From positions 1,550,001 through 1,614,000 of the forward strand of contig OZ252237.1 of NCBI GenBank assembly GCA_965249525.1: a stretch of 64,000 nt of DNA, written 5' to 3'. Numbering within the stretch: position 1 is the first letter of the stretch; the number at the start of each line of letters is the position of its first letter. A program made the translations under genes and the position numbers. The notes beneath the pieces were generated by a model. That model had not been told where the DNA came from. It made no database searches and saw only the letters and a program-made list of their open reading frames with translations. Positions 18,292-26,807 of the stretch are shown piece by piece. The DNA is from G965240465 sp965249525 (GTDB lineage Bacteria > SAR324 > JACQKK01).

Positions 18292-18312
18292 TCCCCTCTA
18301 TCAAGCCATCCC

Positions 18313-19197
18313 ATGTTCAGTCAATTGTTGCTGCTCATCATCAAAGATATACGCATGGATTGGCGACGCACAGAAAACCTGCCCGCCATAGCTCTATTTA
18401 CCCTCTTGATATGGCTGATCTTTGCTCTTGCATTCCACAGCCAAAATACCCAAACCTTCCGCACCACCCCTCTGGTAACCAAGCGCGCAAGCCTCATAGG
18501 CGCAACCCCACAACAACTCCAAATCCTCAAAAGCATAGAAGGACAAACCCATTCCCACGCCCAAGGCTGGGTCAATGCCTTCAACCTGGCTGCCAAAGCA
18601 TACCAAACCCCCTTTCACCCTCCACTAGATCGTGCCACCCTCCTGAAATGGAGCCAACATTCCACACTTCAATCAAGTGCCGCCGCACTGCTATGGGTGG
18701 TGCTGCTTCTCAGCGGTATACTGGGAATCAACCGCTCCTTCTCCTTTGAAAGACAACACAATGCCTGGCACGCCCTCCTGCTCACTCCCGTTCCCAGGCA
18801 AACCCTCTGGCTGGCCAAATGCCTCGCCAACTTCCTAGCCCTCTCCACCATCATGCTGCTGGCACTCCTCGCCTCCGCACTTTTCTTGCAACTCCCCCTT
18901 GCCATTACTGCTCCCCAGCTTATACCCATCCTCGCCTGCGGCACACTTGGCTTCTCCGCTCTCGGCTCCCTCCTCGCCTGCCTCACCACCTCCCTCCCAG
19001 CAAAAGAACTGCTCCTTCCATTGCTGCTATATCCCCTCCTCATCCCCCTCATCCTTGCAGGTGTACAAGCCACCAGCCTCACCCTGGACGGATACCCCAT
19101 CAGCCAACTCCAACCCTGGCTGCACATCCTGCTCGCCTGCGACATCCTTTTCCTGCTGGCAGGATTCTCCCTCGCCAAACATGCCTTCAGCTCATAA
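18313..19197 (+). CDS. ccmB: CcmB-like heme exporter membrane subunit
   Basis: 294 residues with about six membrane segments. CcmB is the membrane subunit of the CcmAB(C) ABC system of cytochrome c maturation. The N-terminal KDIRMDWRRTENLPAIALF and the later ALLWVVLLLSGILGINRSFSFE match the family. There is an insertion of about 75 residues (about 46-120) between the first and second membrane segments; typical CcmB is about 220 residues. No ccmA, ccmC or ccmE is in the window. The gene lies 21 bases after purC and is extremely C-rich on the coding strand. A different ABC-2-type permease is a possible alternative. Confidence 0.8.
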   Translation: MFSQLLLLIIKDIRMDWRRTENLPAIALFTLLIWLIFALAFHSQNTQTFRTTPLVTKRASLIGATPQQLQILKSIEGQTHSHAQGWVNAFNLAAKAYQTPFHPPLDRATLLKWSQHSTLQSSAAALLWVVLLLSGILGINRSFSFERQHNAWHALLLTPVPRQTLWLAKCLANFLALSTIMLLALLASALFLQLPLAITAPQLIPILACGTLGFSALGSLLACLTTSLPAKELLLPLLLYPLLIPLILAGVQATSLTLDGYPISQLQPWLHILLACDILFLLAGFSLAKHAFSS

Positions 19198-19226
19198 AAC
19201 CCTTTTTCACCTAAGAAATATGGCTG

Positions 19227-22200
19227 CTAAGGAGCAGCAGCTTGCTGACGCTGCTGAAGAATGCGCTTGTAGTCAGTAGGCATGATTTTAACCAGCAGCT
19301 GCTGGGTATGCTGCCAGTCTTGCAGCAGCTGCTGTGCTTTGGGACTTTGCGTGATCTGGGTATGTTGTTGAAGCATTTGCTGTATCCAGTGCATATCTTC
19401 TGCTTCTGGTTGTTCTAGTTCCACCATGGAGGTATTGCAGCGTTGAGGAAAGCTGCCATTTTCATCCAGGATGTAAGCGATGCCGCCAGACATGCCAGCT
19501 GCAAAGTTGAGTCCCGTGGATCCGAGGATTAGCACCCGACCGCCTGTCATATATTCACAACCGTGATCTCCCACGCCTTCTACTACAGCTTCTGCCCCGC
19601 TATTGCGGACACAGAAGCGTTCGCCTGCCTGCCCATTGAAGTAAGCCTTGCCTGCGGTGGCACCGTAGAGAGCGACATTGCCAATAATCATGTTGTCCTG
19701 GGGCTGAAAACGCACGCCAGCAGGTGGCTGCACCACGATATGTCCCCCTGACAGACCTTTTGCTGTGTAGTCATTGCTTTCTCCGTGGAGATGAAGCGTA
19801 ATCCCTTTGGGCAGGAAGGCTCCAAGACTTTGTCCTGCGGAACCATGCAGATGGAATTGGATGGTGTTATCAGGCAGGCCATCAGCACCGAAGGTTTTGG
19901 AGACTTCAGAACCAAGCATGGTGCCAATGGTGAGATTGGTATTGCGGATCTGCAAGGTGTGTCGCACAGGCTTTCGCTCGTTCAATGCTGGTTGTGCCAG
20001 TTGGATAAGTTGGTTATCCAAAATTGTATCCAAGCCGTGCTGTTGTTTCCGAGTATTTCGTCGGGGAGTATTCTTGGGCACAGGAATTGGTTGAAGAATG
20101 GGGGAAAGGTCAACATCTTTGGCTTTCCAGTGCTTGAGGGCGGGAGTGAATTGCAGCACATGAGATTGTCCAATCATTTCATCCATGGTGGGAAAACCAA
20201 GGTGTGCCATCCAACTGCGAACATCTTGGGCGACAAATTGAAAGTAGCGGATAAGGTATTCTGGCTTGCCCTGGTATTTTTTTCTAAGGCGGGGGTCTTG
20301 GGTAGCCACGCCTACGGGGCAAGTATTGAGGTGGCAGACTCGCATCATGATGCAGCCCAGGGTGATCAACGGCAGGGTGGAAAAGCCGAATTCTTCTGCT
20401 CCTAAGAGGGCTGCCACCACCACATCGCGACCGGTTTTCAGTTGACCATCGGTTTGCACGCGGATGGATTGACGCAAATTGTTTAAGACAAGAGTTTGCT
20501 GGGTTTCTGCCAGTCCAATTTCCCAAGGAATGCCAGCATAGCGGATGGAACTCAAAGGAGAAGCGCCTGTTCCACCCTCATGCCCGCTGATGAGTACCGC
20601 ATCGGCTTTGGCTTTTGCCACGCCCGCAGCCACTGCACCCACCCCTGTTTCAGCCACCAGCTTCACCGAAACATCGGCTTGGGGGTTGGCGTTCTTCAGG
20701 TCAAATATCAGCTGCTTGATATCTTCAATAGAGTAAATATCGTGATGGGGAGGGGGAGATATCAGCCCTACGCCTGGGGTGGTAAAGCGCATCTTGCCAA
20801 TATAGTCATCTACCTTGTAACCCGGAAGCTGACCGCCTTCACCAGGCTTTGCCCCTTGGGCAATTTTTATTTGCAACTCTCGTGCATTGACCAAATAGTA
20901 ACTGCTCACACCAAAACGACCAGAAGCCACTTGTTTGATGTAGCTGCTGCGACTGTCTCCATTTGCATCTGGAGTGAAGCGAACGGGGTCCTCGCCTCCT
21001 TCGCCGGTGTTGCTTTTTCCGCCTAATCGGTTCATAGCAATCGCCAGGTCTTCATGGCATTCACGACTGATAGAACCCAGGGACATAGCCCCGCTGCAAA
21101 AACGCCGCACAATATCAGCAACAGGTTCAACCTCTGCTATGGGAATAGGATTTGGTTTGAAATCAAACAAGGCACGCAAGGTGCCCAAATGGTGTTCTTT
21201 TTGGTGTACCAGCTTACAAAAGCGTTGGTATGCCTGGGGGTCCTCGTGACGGACAGCTAATTGCAGGTTATGGGCTGTAGAAGAATTGATAGCATGGTAC
21301 TCGCCGTCGCGGCGGTATTGGTAAATACCACCCAAATCCAAAAAAGGATTGCCAGTGCTGATAAACGCACTCTGGTGCCGCTTGATGATCTCCTGATAAA
21401 GACCATCTAAATCCATGCCGCCGATAGGTGAGGGGGTGCCACAAAAATGGCGTTCAACCAGCGCTTTGTCCAAGCCCAAGCATTCATAAATTTGCGCTCC
21501 CTGATAACTTAGCAAGGTGGAAATGCCCATTTTGGAAAACACCTTCAACAGCCCCTTGTCAATGGCATCGGCATAGTTCTTTTGCCAGGCTTCCAAAGAT
21601 TCTTTAGGCTGGGGCTGTTGTTGGTGGAGGTTTTCCAAGGTTTTCCAAACCAGCCACGGATGCACCGCAGATGCCCCATATCCTACCAACGCTGCCACAT
21701 GCTGAACTTCACGAGCTTCTGCCGTTTGTGACACCAGTCCCACACCTCCACGCGCACCCTTGCCAATTAAATGATGATGCACCGCAGATATCGCCAGTAA
21801 GCTAGGCAAGGGAGCGTGTTCTTTGTCCGCTCCGATATCACTTAATACCAACACCCGCACCCCTGCACTCACCGCTTGCTCTGCCTGATGACAGAGCCTA
21901 TTCAAGCTGGATTTAAATCCTTCCTCTGCTTCTGCAACCGCAAAGCAACTGCTTAATATTTCACAACGGAATCCTTGCTCTGACTGCCCCAGCAGCTTTT
22001 CAAGCTCTTCATCGCTCAGCAGTGGACGCTCAAAGCGCAGCACATCTGTATCTCCCTCAGGCAGTTGCTCATGAGACGGCTTGCCACTTGAAGCCTTGGC
22101 AGACGAACCATCCACAGACAGCAGGTTGCTCTCATTGCCAATATAAGTGGCTAATGACATCACCATCCGTTCCCGAATGGGGTCAATGGCAGGATTGGTC

Positions 22201-23873
22201 ACTTGGGCAAAATTCTGGCGAAAGTATTCAAACAGCAGCCGCGGACGGTTGGACAGTACTGCAATCGGCGTGTCATGCCCCATAGAACCAATGGGTTCCT
22301 GCGCACTAGTAGCCATAGGAATAAGAATGAATTTAAAATCTTCTTTGGTGTAACCAAAGGTTTGCTGCAAACAAAGCAGCTGTGCTGCTGAAAGTTCAGC
22401 AGGGGGCAGCCCCCTGGCAGTAACCTGGTCGCTGCGCTGCCTGCGCAATGAAGCGGCAGCTGCAGGCAATTCTGATACACTATGGATGTGTTTTTTCACC
22501 CAGCTGCCATAGTCGCATGCCGATGCCAGTTGCTGCTTCACTTGTGCATCAAAGCGCAGGGGACTGTGGGAGGCTTCATTGCTTATCTGCTTGTTGGTCA
22601 GATCCAGCATGATAATTTTTCCTGGGCGCAGCCGAGTGCATTGTTTAATATTTTCCGCTTCTAAGGGCAACACCCCAGTTTCTGAGGCAGCAATCAAGCG
22701 GCCGTCATAAGTCAAAGTGATGCGCATTGGGCGCAGACCATTACGGTCCAAAGCTGCCCCCACGCTGCGTCCATTGCAAAAGGCTACAGCTGCGGGACCA
22801 TCCCAAGGTTCCATCAAGGTGGCGTGATACTGATAGTAGTCCTTCAATTGCTGCGATATCTGCGGATGATTCTCCCATGCTTCAGGAATCATCATGGTCA
22901 TGCAGTGTTCCAGTGACCGTCCGTTGTGCAGCAAAAACTCCATGGCTGCGTCTAGTACTGCTGAATCGCTATCTTGGGAATTGACAATGGGATACAGCCG
23001 TTTTAAATCATGCCCCCACCATTCTGAGCGCATGATTTTCTCACGCGCCCGCATCCAATTGACATTGCCCCGCAAGGTATTGATTTCCCCATTGTGTGCC
23101 AGCAGGCGAAATGGCTGCGACAACGGCCAACTAGGAAAAGTGTTGGTACTGTAACGGGCATGTACCAAAGCCACTGCAGACAATAGTTCTGGCCTAGAAA
23201 GATCAGCATAAAAAGGCTCCAGCTGCTGTGAGGTCAACATGCCCTTATACACCAGCGTCCTCCCAGAAAAACTGGGAATGTGCAGCTGCAATCCTTCTTT
23301 TTCTGCGCGATTTTCTATCTGACGCCGCAGCAAATACAGCACCCGCTCAAAACCCTCTTCCTCTTGCTCCCCTTTTGGCTGCCAGCCTTCCCCCACCCCA
23401 ATAAATACCTGTTCAATCCGCGGCTGTGTCTCCCGTGCCGCACGACCCAAACCCGCATCGCCCAGTGGCACCTCACGCCAACCCAGAACCCGCAAACCCT
23501 CCAACACCGCACATGTCTCCACCAATCCTTTACAGGTCTCAGCCCCCCCATCCACAGGTAAAAAAATCATCCCCACTCCCCAGCATCCCCTTTGCGGCAG
23601 CTCTATCCCCAACCTCCCGCATTCCTTAGCAAGAAATTCCACCGGCAACTGCAACAATATTCCCGCACCATCCCCCACACACGCATCCGCTCCCGTTGCT
23701 CCCCGATGCTCCAAATTCCGTAAAATCTCCAACCCCTGACGCACCATCTCATGGCTGGGAATACCATCCATGCGCGCCACAAAACCCACTCCACATGCAT
23801 CCCGTTCATGTCCAGGATGATACAAACCCACCCTCCCAGGGATACCAAACGCACCCCGATTAACGCTACTCAT
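19227..23873 (-). CDS. gltB: Glutamate synthase large subunit
   Basis: About 1548 residues from the ATG at 23871-23873, the usual length. Makes two glutamates from glutamine and 2-oxoglutarate. The N-terminal glutaminase nucleophile is Cys27 in ERDACGVGF after a short propeptide. The FMN/2-oxoglutarate domain is followed by the [3Fe-4S] site in GCIMMRVCHLNTCPVGVATQDP when read in two parts (Cys spacing 5 and 4), and the C-terminal GXGXG beta-helix domain has MSGGIAYILDENG. An ATG 13 codons further upstream is possible but lacks conservation. No gltD is adjacent. The G/T-to-C/A drift is clear across the gene. Confidence 0.97.
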   Translation of the reverse strand: MSSVNRGAFGIPGRVGLYHPGHERDACGVGFVARMDGIPSHEMVRQGLEILRNLEHRGATGADACVGDGAGILLQLPVEFLAKECGRLGIELPQRGCWGVGMIFLPVDGGAETCKGLVETCAVLEGLRVLGWREVPLGDAGLGRAARETQPRIEQVFIGVGEGWQPKGEQEEEGFERVLYLLRRQIENRAEKEGLQLHIPSFSGRTLVYKGMLTSQQLEPFYADLSRPELLSAVALVHARYSTNTFPSWPLSQPFRLLAHNGEINTLRGNVNWMRAREKIMRSEWWGHDLKRLYPIVNSQDSDSAVLDAAMEFLLHNGRSLEHCMTMMIPEAWENHPQISQQLKDYYQYHATLMEPWDGPAAVAFCNGRSVGAALDRNGLRPMRITLTYDGRLIAASETGVLPLEAENIKQCTRLRPGKIIMLDLTNKQISNEASHSPLRFDAQVKQQLASACDYGSWVKKHIHSVSELPAAAASLRRQRSDQVTARGLPPAELSAAQLLCLQQTFGYTKEDFKFILIPMATSAQEPIGSMGHDTPIAVLSNRPRLLFEYFRQNFAQVTNPAIDPIRERMVMSLATYIGNESNLLSVDGSSAKASSGKPSHEQLPEGDTDVLRFERPLLSDEELEKLLGQSEQGFRCEILSSCFAVAEAEEGFKSSLNRLCHQAEQAVSAGVRVLVLSDIGADKEHAPLPSLLAISAVHHHLIGKGARGGVGLVSQTAEAREVQHVAALVGYGASAVHPWLVWKTLENLHQQQPQPKESLEAWQKNYADAIDKGLLKVFSKMGISTLLSYQGAQIYECLGLDKALVERHFCGTPSPIGGMDLDGLYQEIIKRHQSAFISTGNPFLDLGGIYQYRRDGEYHAINSSTAHNLQLAVRHEDPQAYQRFCKLVHQKEHHLGTLRALFDFKPNPIPIAEVEPVADIVRRFCSGAMSLGSISRECHEDLAIAMNRLGGKSNTGEGGEDPVRFTPDANGDSRSSYIKQVASGRFGVSSYYLVNARELQIKIAQGAKPGEGGQLPGYKVDDYIGKMRFTTPGVGLISPPPHHDIYSIEDIKQLIFDLKNANPQADVSVKLVAETGVGAVAAGVAKAKADAVLISGHEGGTGASPLSSIRYAGIPWEIGLAETQQTLVLNNLRQSIRVQTDGQLKTGRDVVVAALLGAEEFGFSTLPLITLGCIMMRVCHLNTCPVGVATQDPRLRKKYQGKPEYLIRYFQFVAQDVRSWMAHLGFPTMDEMIGQSHVLQFTPALKHWKAKDVDLSPILQPIPVPKNTPRRNTRKQQHGLDTILDNQLIQLAQPALNERKPVRHTLQIRNTNLTIGTMLGSEVSKTFGADGLPDNTIQFHLHGSAGQSLGAFLPKGITLHLHGESNDYTAKGLSGGHIVVQPPAGVRFQPQDNMIIGNVALYGATAGKAYFNGQAGERFCVRNSGAEAVVEGVGDHGCEYMTGGRVLILGSTGLNFAAGMSGGIAYILDENGSFPQRCNTSMVELEQPEAEDMHWIQQMLQQHTQITQSPKAQQLLQDWQHTQQLLVKIMPTDYKRILQQRQQAAAP

Positions 23874-23984
23874 CTCCACATTCTCAATACAAGCAACCTG
23901 AAAAAATACCAACTCTTATCTTATACCTTCCTTTCTGCTGTTTTCAAATCATGGTTCCGCAGCCCATAAGCCACAACCAGGCAA

Positions 23985-24002
23985 ATCAAGGGAGATCCCT
24001 TG
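23985..24002. repeat. Small palindrome in the gltB-recO spacer
   Basis: CAAGGGAGATCCCTTG, a 6-base stem with a 4-base loop, in the divergent spacer. It resembles the GGGGA/TCCCC dyads elsewhere in the window. Confidence 0.4.
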
Positions 24003-24145
24003 CATCCTCCACTGCCGATTGCCTCAACAACCTTGACAAATTCAGCTGGCTGCGCCGTTTTCTCCCGTAATGCTGGCAAATTTAGAGATAAAATGGGAAA
24101 AACTGGTAAGAGAACCCAGAAGAAGGAAATAAAAAGGGCGGCTAA

Positions 24146-24940
24146 ATGAAATTGTTGTCATCAGAAAGCATTTTACTGAGACGGCGTGCGTTTCAAGAAG
24201 GTGATTGGATTGTTACCTTTTTGACACCGCATTGTGGTTTGTTAAAGGGAATAGTGCGGGGATCACGTAAATTGACTTCACGCGGCATAGGCGATTTTGA
24301 ACCTCTTAGCATGGGCATAGTGTATTACAGCGAACATCCCACCCGTGAATTAGTGAATATACGTAAACGCGATGGTGTTACTTCGGGCTGGTATTTTTCC
24401 CAAAGTTACGAAAAATTTTGCTACGCTAGCTATCTAGCTGAATTAATGGAGCTTTGTCCGATTGCTACAGAACAAGCATCTGACTGTTATCAATTGCTTA
24501 ACAAGGGGCTCAAAGAAATTTTGCAAGCAACACAGCTTCGCTTATTGCCTTTGGTGCGCTTGCGTTTTGAATTGAAATACCTGCGATTGATGGGTATTCA
24601 ACCCAACTGGAAAATCTGCATGCACTGCGGCACATCTCCTCCCTGGTCTAAAACAGCCCGACTTTCACCTTCTATGGGTGGCATTCTTTGTCCACAGTGT
24701 GTACATCAAACCCCTAACGCACCCCTAATAGACCCACTATCCCTGGCATTCATCATCGCCTGGCAAAGCGGACAGCCCCACCAAAAGCCTCAAAAAGCCT
24801 GGTTGGAACAATTACTGAATGCCTTGAGCGCCTACCTTCACCACCACATAGAACGCCAACCCCGCTCGCTGGCAATCCTTCCCAACTTGGATCAACTCGC
24901 CAACAAGCAAAACTCCACCCCCCATAAAAATCCCCTATAA
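24146..24940 (+). CDS. recO: DNA repair protein RecO
   Basis: 264 residues. RecO, with RecR and RecF, loads RecA onto SSB-coated single-stranded DNA. The N-terminal OB-fold pattern is visible in SESILLRRRAFQEGDWIVTFL and GLLKGIVRGSRK, then the helical domain, then a zinc-finger-like pair (CMHCGT and CPQC) near 149-190. Its partner recR lies at 38950 in a different unit. It starts the recO-SH3-nitroreductase series on this strand. Confidence 0.92.
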   Translation: MKLLSSESILLRRRAFQEGDWIVTFLTPHCGLLKGIVRGSRKLTSRGIGDFEPLSMGIVYYSEHPTRELVNIRKRDGVTSGWYFSQSYEKFCYASYLAELMELCPIATEQASDCYQLLNKGLKEILQATQLRLLPLVRLRFELKYLRLMGIQPNWKICMHCGTSPPWSKTARLSPSMGGILCPQCVHQTPNAPLIDPLSLAFIIAWQSGQPHQKPQKAWLEQLLNALSAYLHHHIERQPRSLAILPNLDQLANKQNSTPHKNPL

Positions 24941-25024
24941 AATCCCTCCCCGCCTGCCTTAGACCACGACCGATTGTATTTCTCATCTATACTGGGTTAT
25001 ACTCAACCCAACTTCCTGCACAAA

Positions 25025-25537
25025 ATGTTTTTAACCATGCTTCAACCGTCCTGCCTCCTGCCATCTGCCCACAGCATCAAATACCTGACCATTCTCACCT
25101 TTACTATTTTGCTGGGTTCATCCTCTGCTTCCTCTCAGCAAATCAATGATATCGTCTGCGTACGCGCACCTCGCGCCAACCTGCGCGCAGGGCCAGGCCT
25201 GCAACATCGTATCAATTGGCAAATCAATCGCCACATGCCCCTCAAGCTGCTAGCCCAACAAGGCTCCTGGTTAAAAGTTGAAGACCTTAATCAAGAAATA
25301 CATTGGATTGCTGTCCGCCTGGTGTCCAACAAATTCCCATGTATCGCCATTGCCAAACCATCTGCACAAATTCGCCAAGGACCATCCTCACGAGCCCCTT
25401 TGCTGTTCGTAATAGAAAAAAACACTCCCTTCCGCGTCATCAAACAACAAGAAAATTGGTTGCAGCTGGACTATTATCAACAAGATATTTGGGTACATGA
25501 TACGCTCGTTTGGCCACAGCCCAAGCAAAACCAATAA
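25025..25537 (+). CDS. Exported protein with two bacterial SH3 domains
   Basis: About 170 residues from the ATG at 25025; an in-frame TTG at 24974 and an ATG at 25037 are alternatives. An N-terminal hydrophobic segment ending in SSASSQ is a probable signal peptide. Two SH3-type modules follow. The first begins VCVRAPRANLRAGPGLQHRI and the second AKPSAQIRQGPSSRAPLLFV, each with the RAGP/RQGP loop typical of SH3b domains. Such proteins usually bind peptidoglycan or other periplasmic partners. No enzyme motif. Confidence 0.85.
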   Translation: MFLTMLQPSCLLPSAHSIKYLTILTFTILLGSSSASSQQINDIVCVRAPRANLRAGPGLQHRINWQINRHMPLKLLAQQGSWLKVEDLNQEIHWIAVRLVSNKFPCIAIAKPSAQIRQGPSSRAPLLFVIEKNTPFRVIKQQENWLQLDYYQQDIWVHDTLVWPQPKQNQ

Positions 25538-25564
25538 CCTCCAACTTTTTCTGCGATATCTCCC

Positions 25565-26173
25565 ATGAATCAACCCACACCCCCCAAACAACCCCTAGAT
25601 CAACACGCTCTCAACCAGCTCTTCTTAGAAGCGCGCTCCTATAAAAAATGGCTTCCTGCCCCTCTACCCGAATCCTTACTACAACAACTCTATAACCTAA
25701 CCAAATGGGGTCCCACCAGCTACAACGACTGCCCCCTACGCATTGTCTTTGTCACTGGATCATCAGCCAAACAACGCCTGCTGCCCACTCTTAGCAAAGG
25801 CAACCTCAAACCTACCCAAGAGGCACCTGCCACAGCCATCTTAGCCTATGACCTAGAATTCTGGCGTGCGCTTCCTCGCCTGCTTCCACAATTAGATCTC
25901 ACCCACCTGTACCAAAACAATCCCCAAGCAGCACAACACGCTGCCAACAGAGACGGTAATCTTCAAGCTGGCTACTTCATCCTCGCCGCACGCTCACTAG
26001 GCCTAGGCTGCGGCCCCATGGCAGGTTTTGACAATAAATTGGTCAACCAAACCTTCTTTCCCAATTCTTCCATCCGTTCCAACTTCCTCTGCAACATCGG
26101 ATACGCCGATACCTCAAAATTACACCCACGCGGACCACGCCTAGAATTTGATGAAGTCTGCCAAATCTTGTAA
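25565..26173 (+). CDS. Nitroreductase-family FMN oxidoreductase, RutE-like
   Basis: 202 residues. It resembles malonic semialdehyde reductase RutE/HadB-type proteins: an FMN-binding N-terminal RSYKKWLP with WGPTSYNDCPLRIVFV, and a C-terminal GYFILAARSLGLGCGPMAGFD. RutE reduces malonic semialdehyde to 3-hydroxypropionate in uracil breakdown, but no other rut gene is near, so the substrate is open. It starts 27 bases after the SH3 gene and ends convergent with the DoxX-like gene (3-base gap). Confidence 0.85.
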   Translation: MNQPTPPKQPLDQHALNQLFLEARSYKKWLPAPLPESLLQQLYNLTKWGPTSYNDCPLRIVFVTGSSAKQRLLPTLSKGNLKPTQEAPATAILAYDLEFWRALPRLLPQLDLTHLYQNNPQAAQHAANRDGNLQAGYFILAARSLGLGCGPMAGFDNKLVNQTFFPNSSIRSNFLCNIGYADTSKLHPRGPRLEFDEVCQIL

Positions 26174-26176
26174 AAA

Positions 26177-26665
26177 TCACTCCCCGCCTGCACCTTCTTT
26201 GCCATCGCTTCCTCCACTCTCTCCCCTTATTTCTTCATGCTCCCATCCACGCGAACTTAACACCCCCCGAAAACACCTGCGATATCGCCACAACAACCAC
26301 AACTCCAAACAGACCCCCAGCAAAGGCTCGCCTATCGTTTGCAAATCCAAAAACAGATGTGCCAATACAATGTTCACCAATATCGGTGCCAATAACAGCA
26401 ATCCTAATGGCACAAACCAACCACTCACCAACATCAAACCCGCAGCCACATACACCACCGACAACAATGGAATAAAATAGCGCATCGCCGACAGCGCCTC
26501 CAATAACGGCAGCACACCTGCTGGAATATCACGCGTAATACCCGTTAAACCAGGCAATAAAAACATCAACCCCAATATCACCCGCGCTGCGATAGTAAAT
26601 ACCCGTAACATCCATCTTTCCCAATTCAGTACAGCAAGCCACCCCCTCCCCATAACTGTTCCCAT
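26177..26665 (-). CDS. DoxX-like membrane protein
   Basis: About 162 residues from the ATG at 26663-26665; the frame's first codon is a TTG at 26692. Four membrane segments are visible, starting at RVILGLMFLLPGLTG, then MRYFIPLLSVVYVAAGLMLVSG (read as two parts), LGLLLLAPILVNIVLAHLF and LLGVCLELWLLWRYR. The pattern of four helices with a short C-terminal charged tail fits the DoxX/DoxX-like group. Function not known. The tail is Gly/Glu-rich. Confidence 0.65.
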   Translation of the reverse strand: MGTVMGRGWLAVLNWERWMLRVFTIAARVILGLMFLLPGLTGITRDIPAGVLPLLEALSAMRYFIPLLSVVYVAAGLMLVSGWFVPLGLLLLAPILVNIVLAHLFLDLQTIGEPLLGVCLELWLLWRYRRCFRGVLSSRGWEHEEIRGESGGSDGKEGAGGE

Positions 26666-26807
26666 CACATTATATACTTCCTCTGCCCACAATAATTGAA
26701 GAATTGGATGGGATATTTTTTATTGAAAGCGTCATTGAAAAGGACTGTGGGGGATATGCAGCAAGAGGTGCTTGTTCAAGAGACGCTTTTTCAAGAGGTA
26801 ATAGAAA

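Noticed and set aside
23935..23965. TTCAAATC resembling a tRNA T-loop
   Set aside because: No acceptor, D-arm or anticodon stem could be folded around it.
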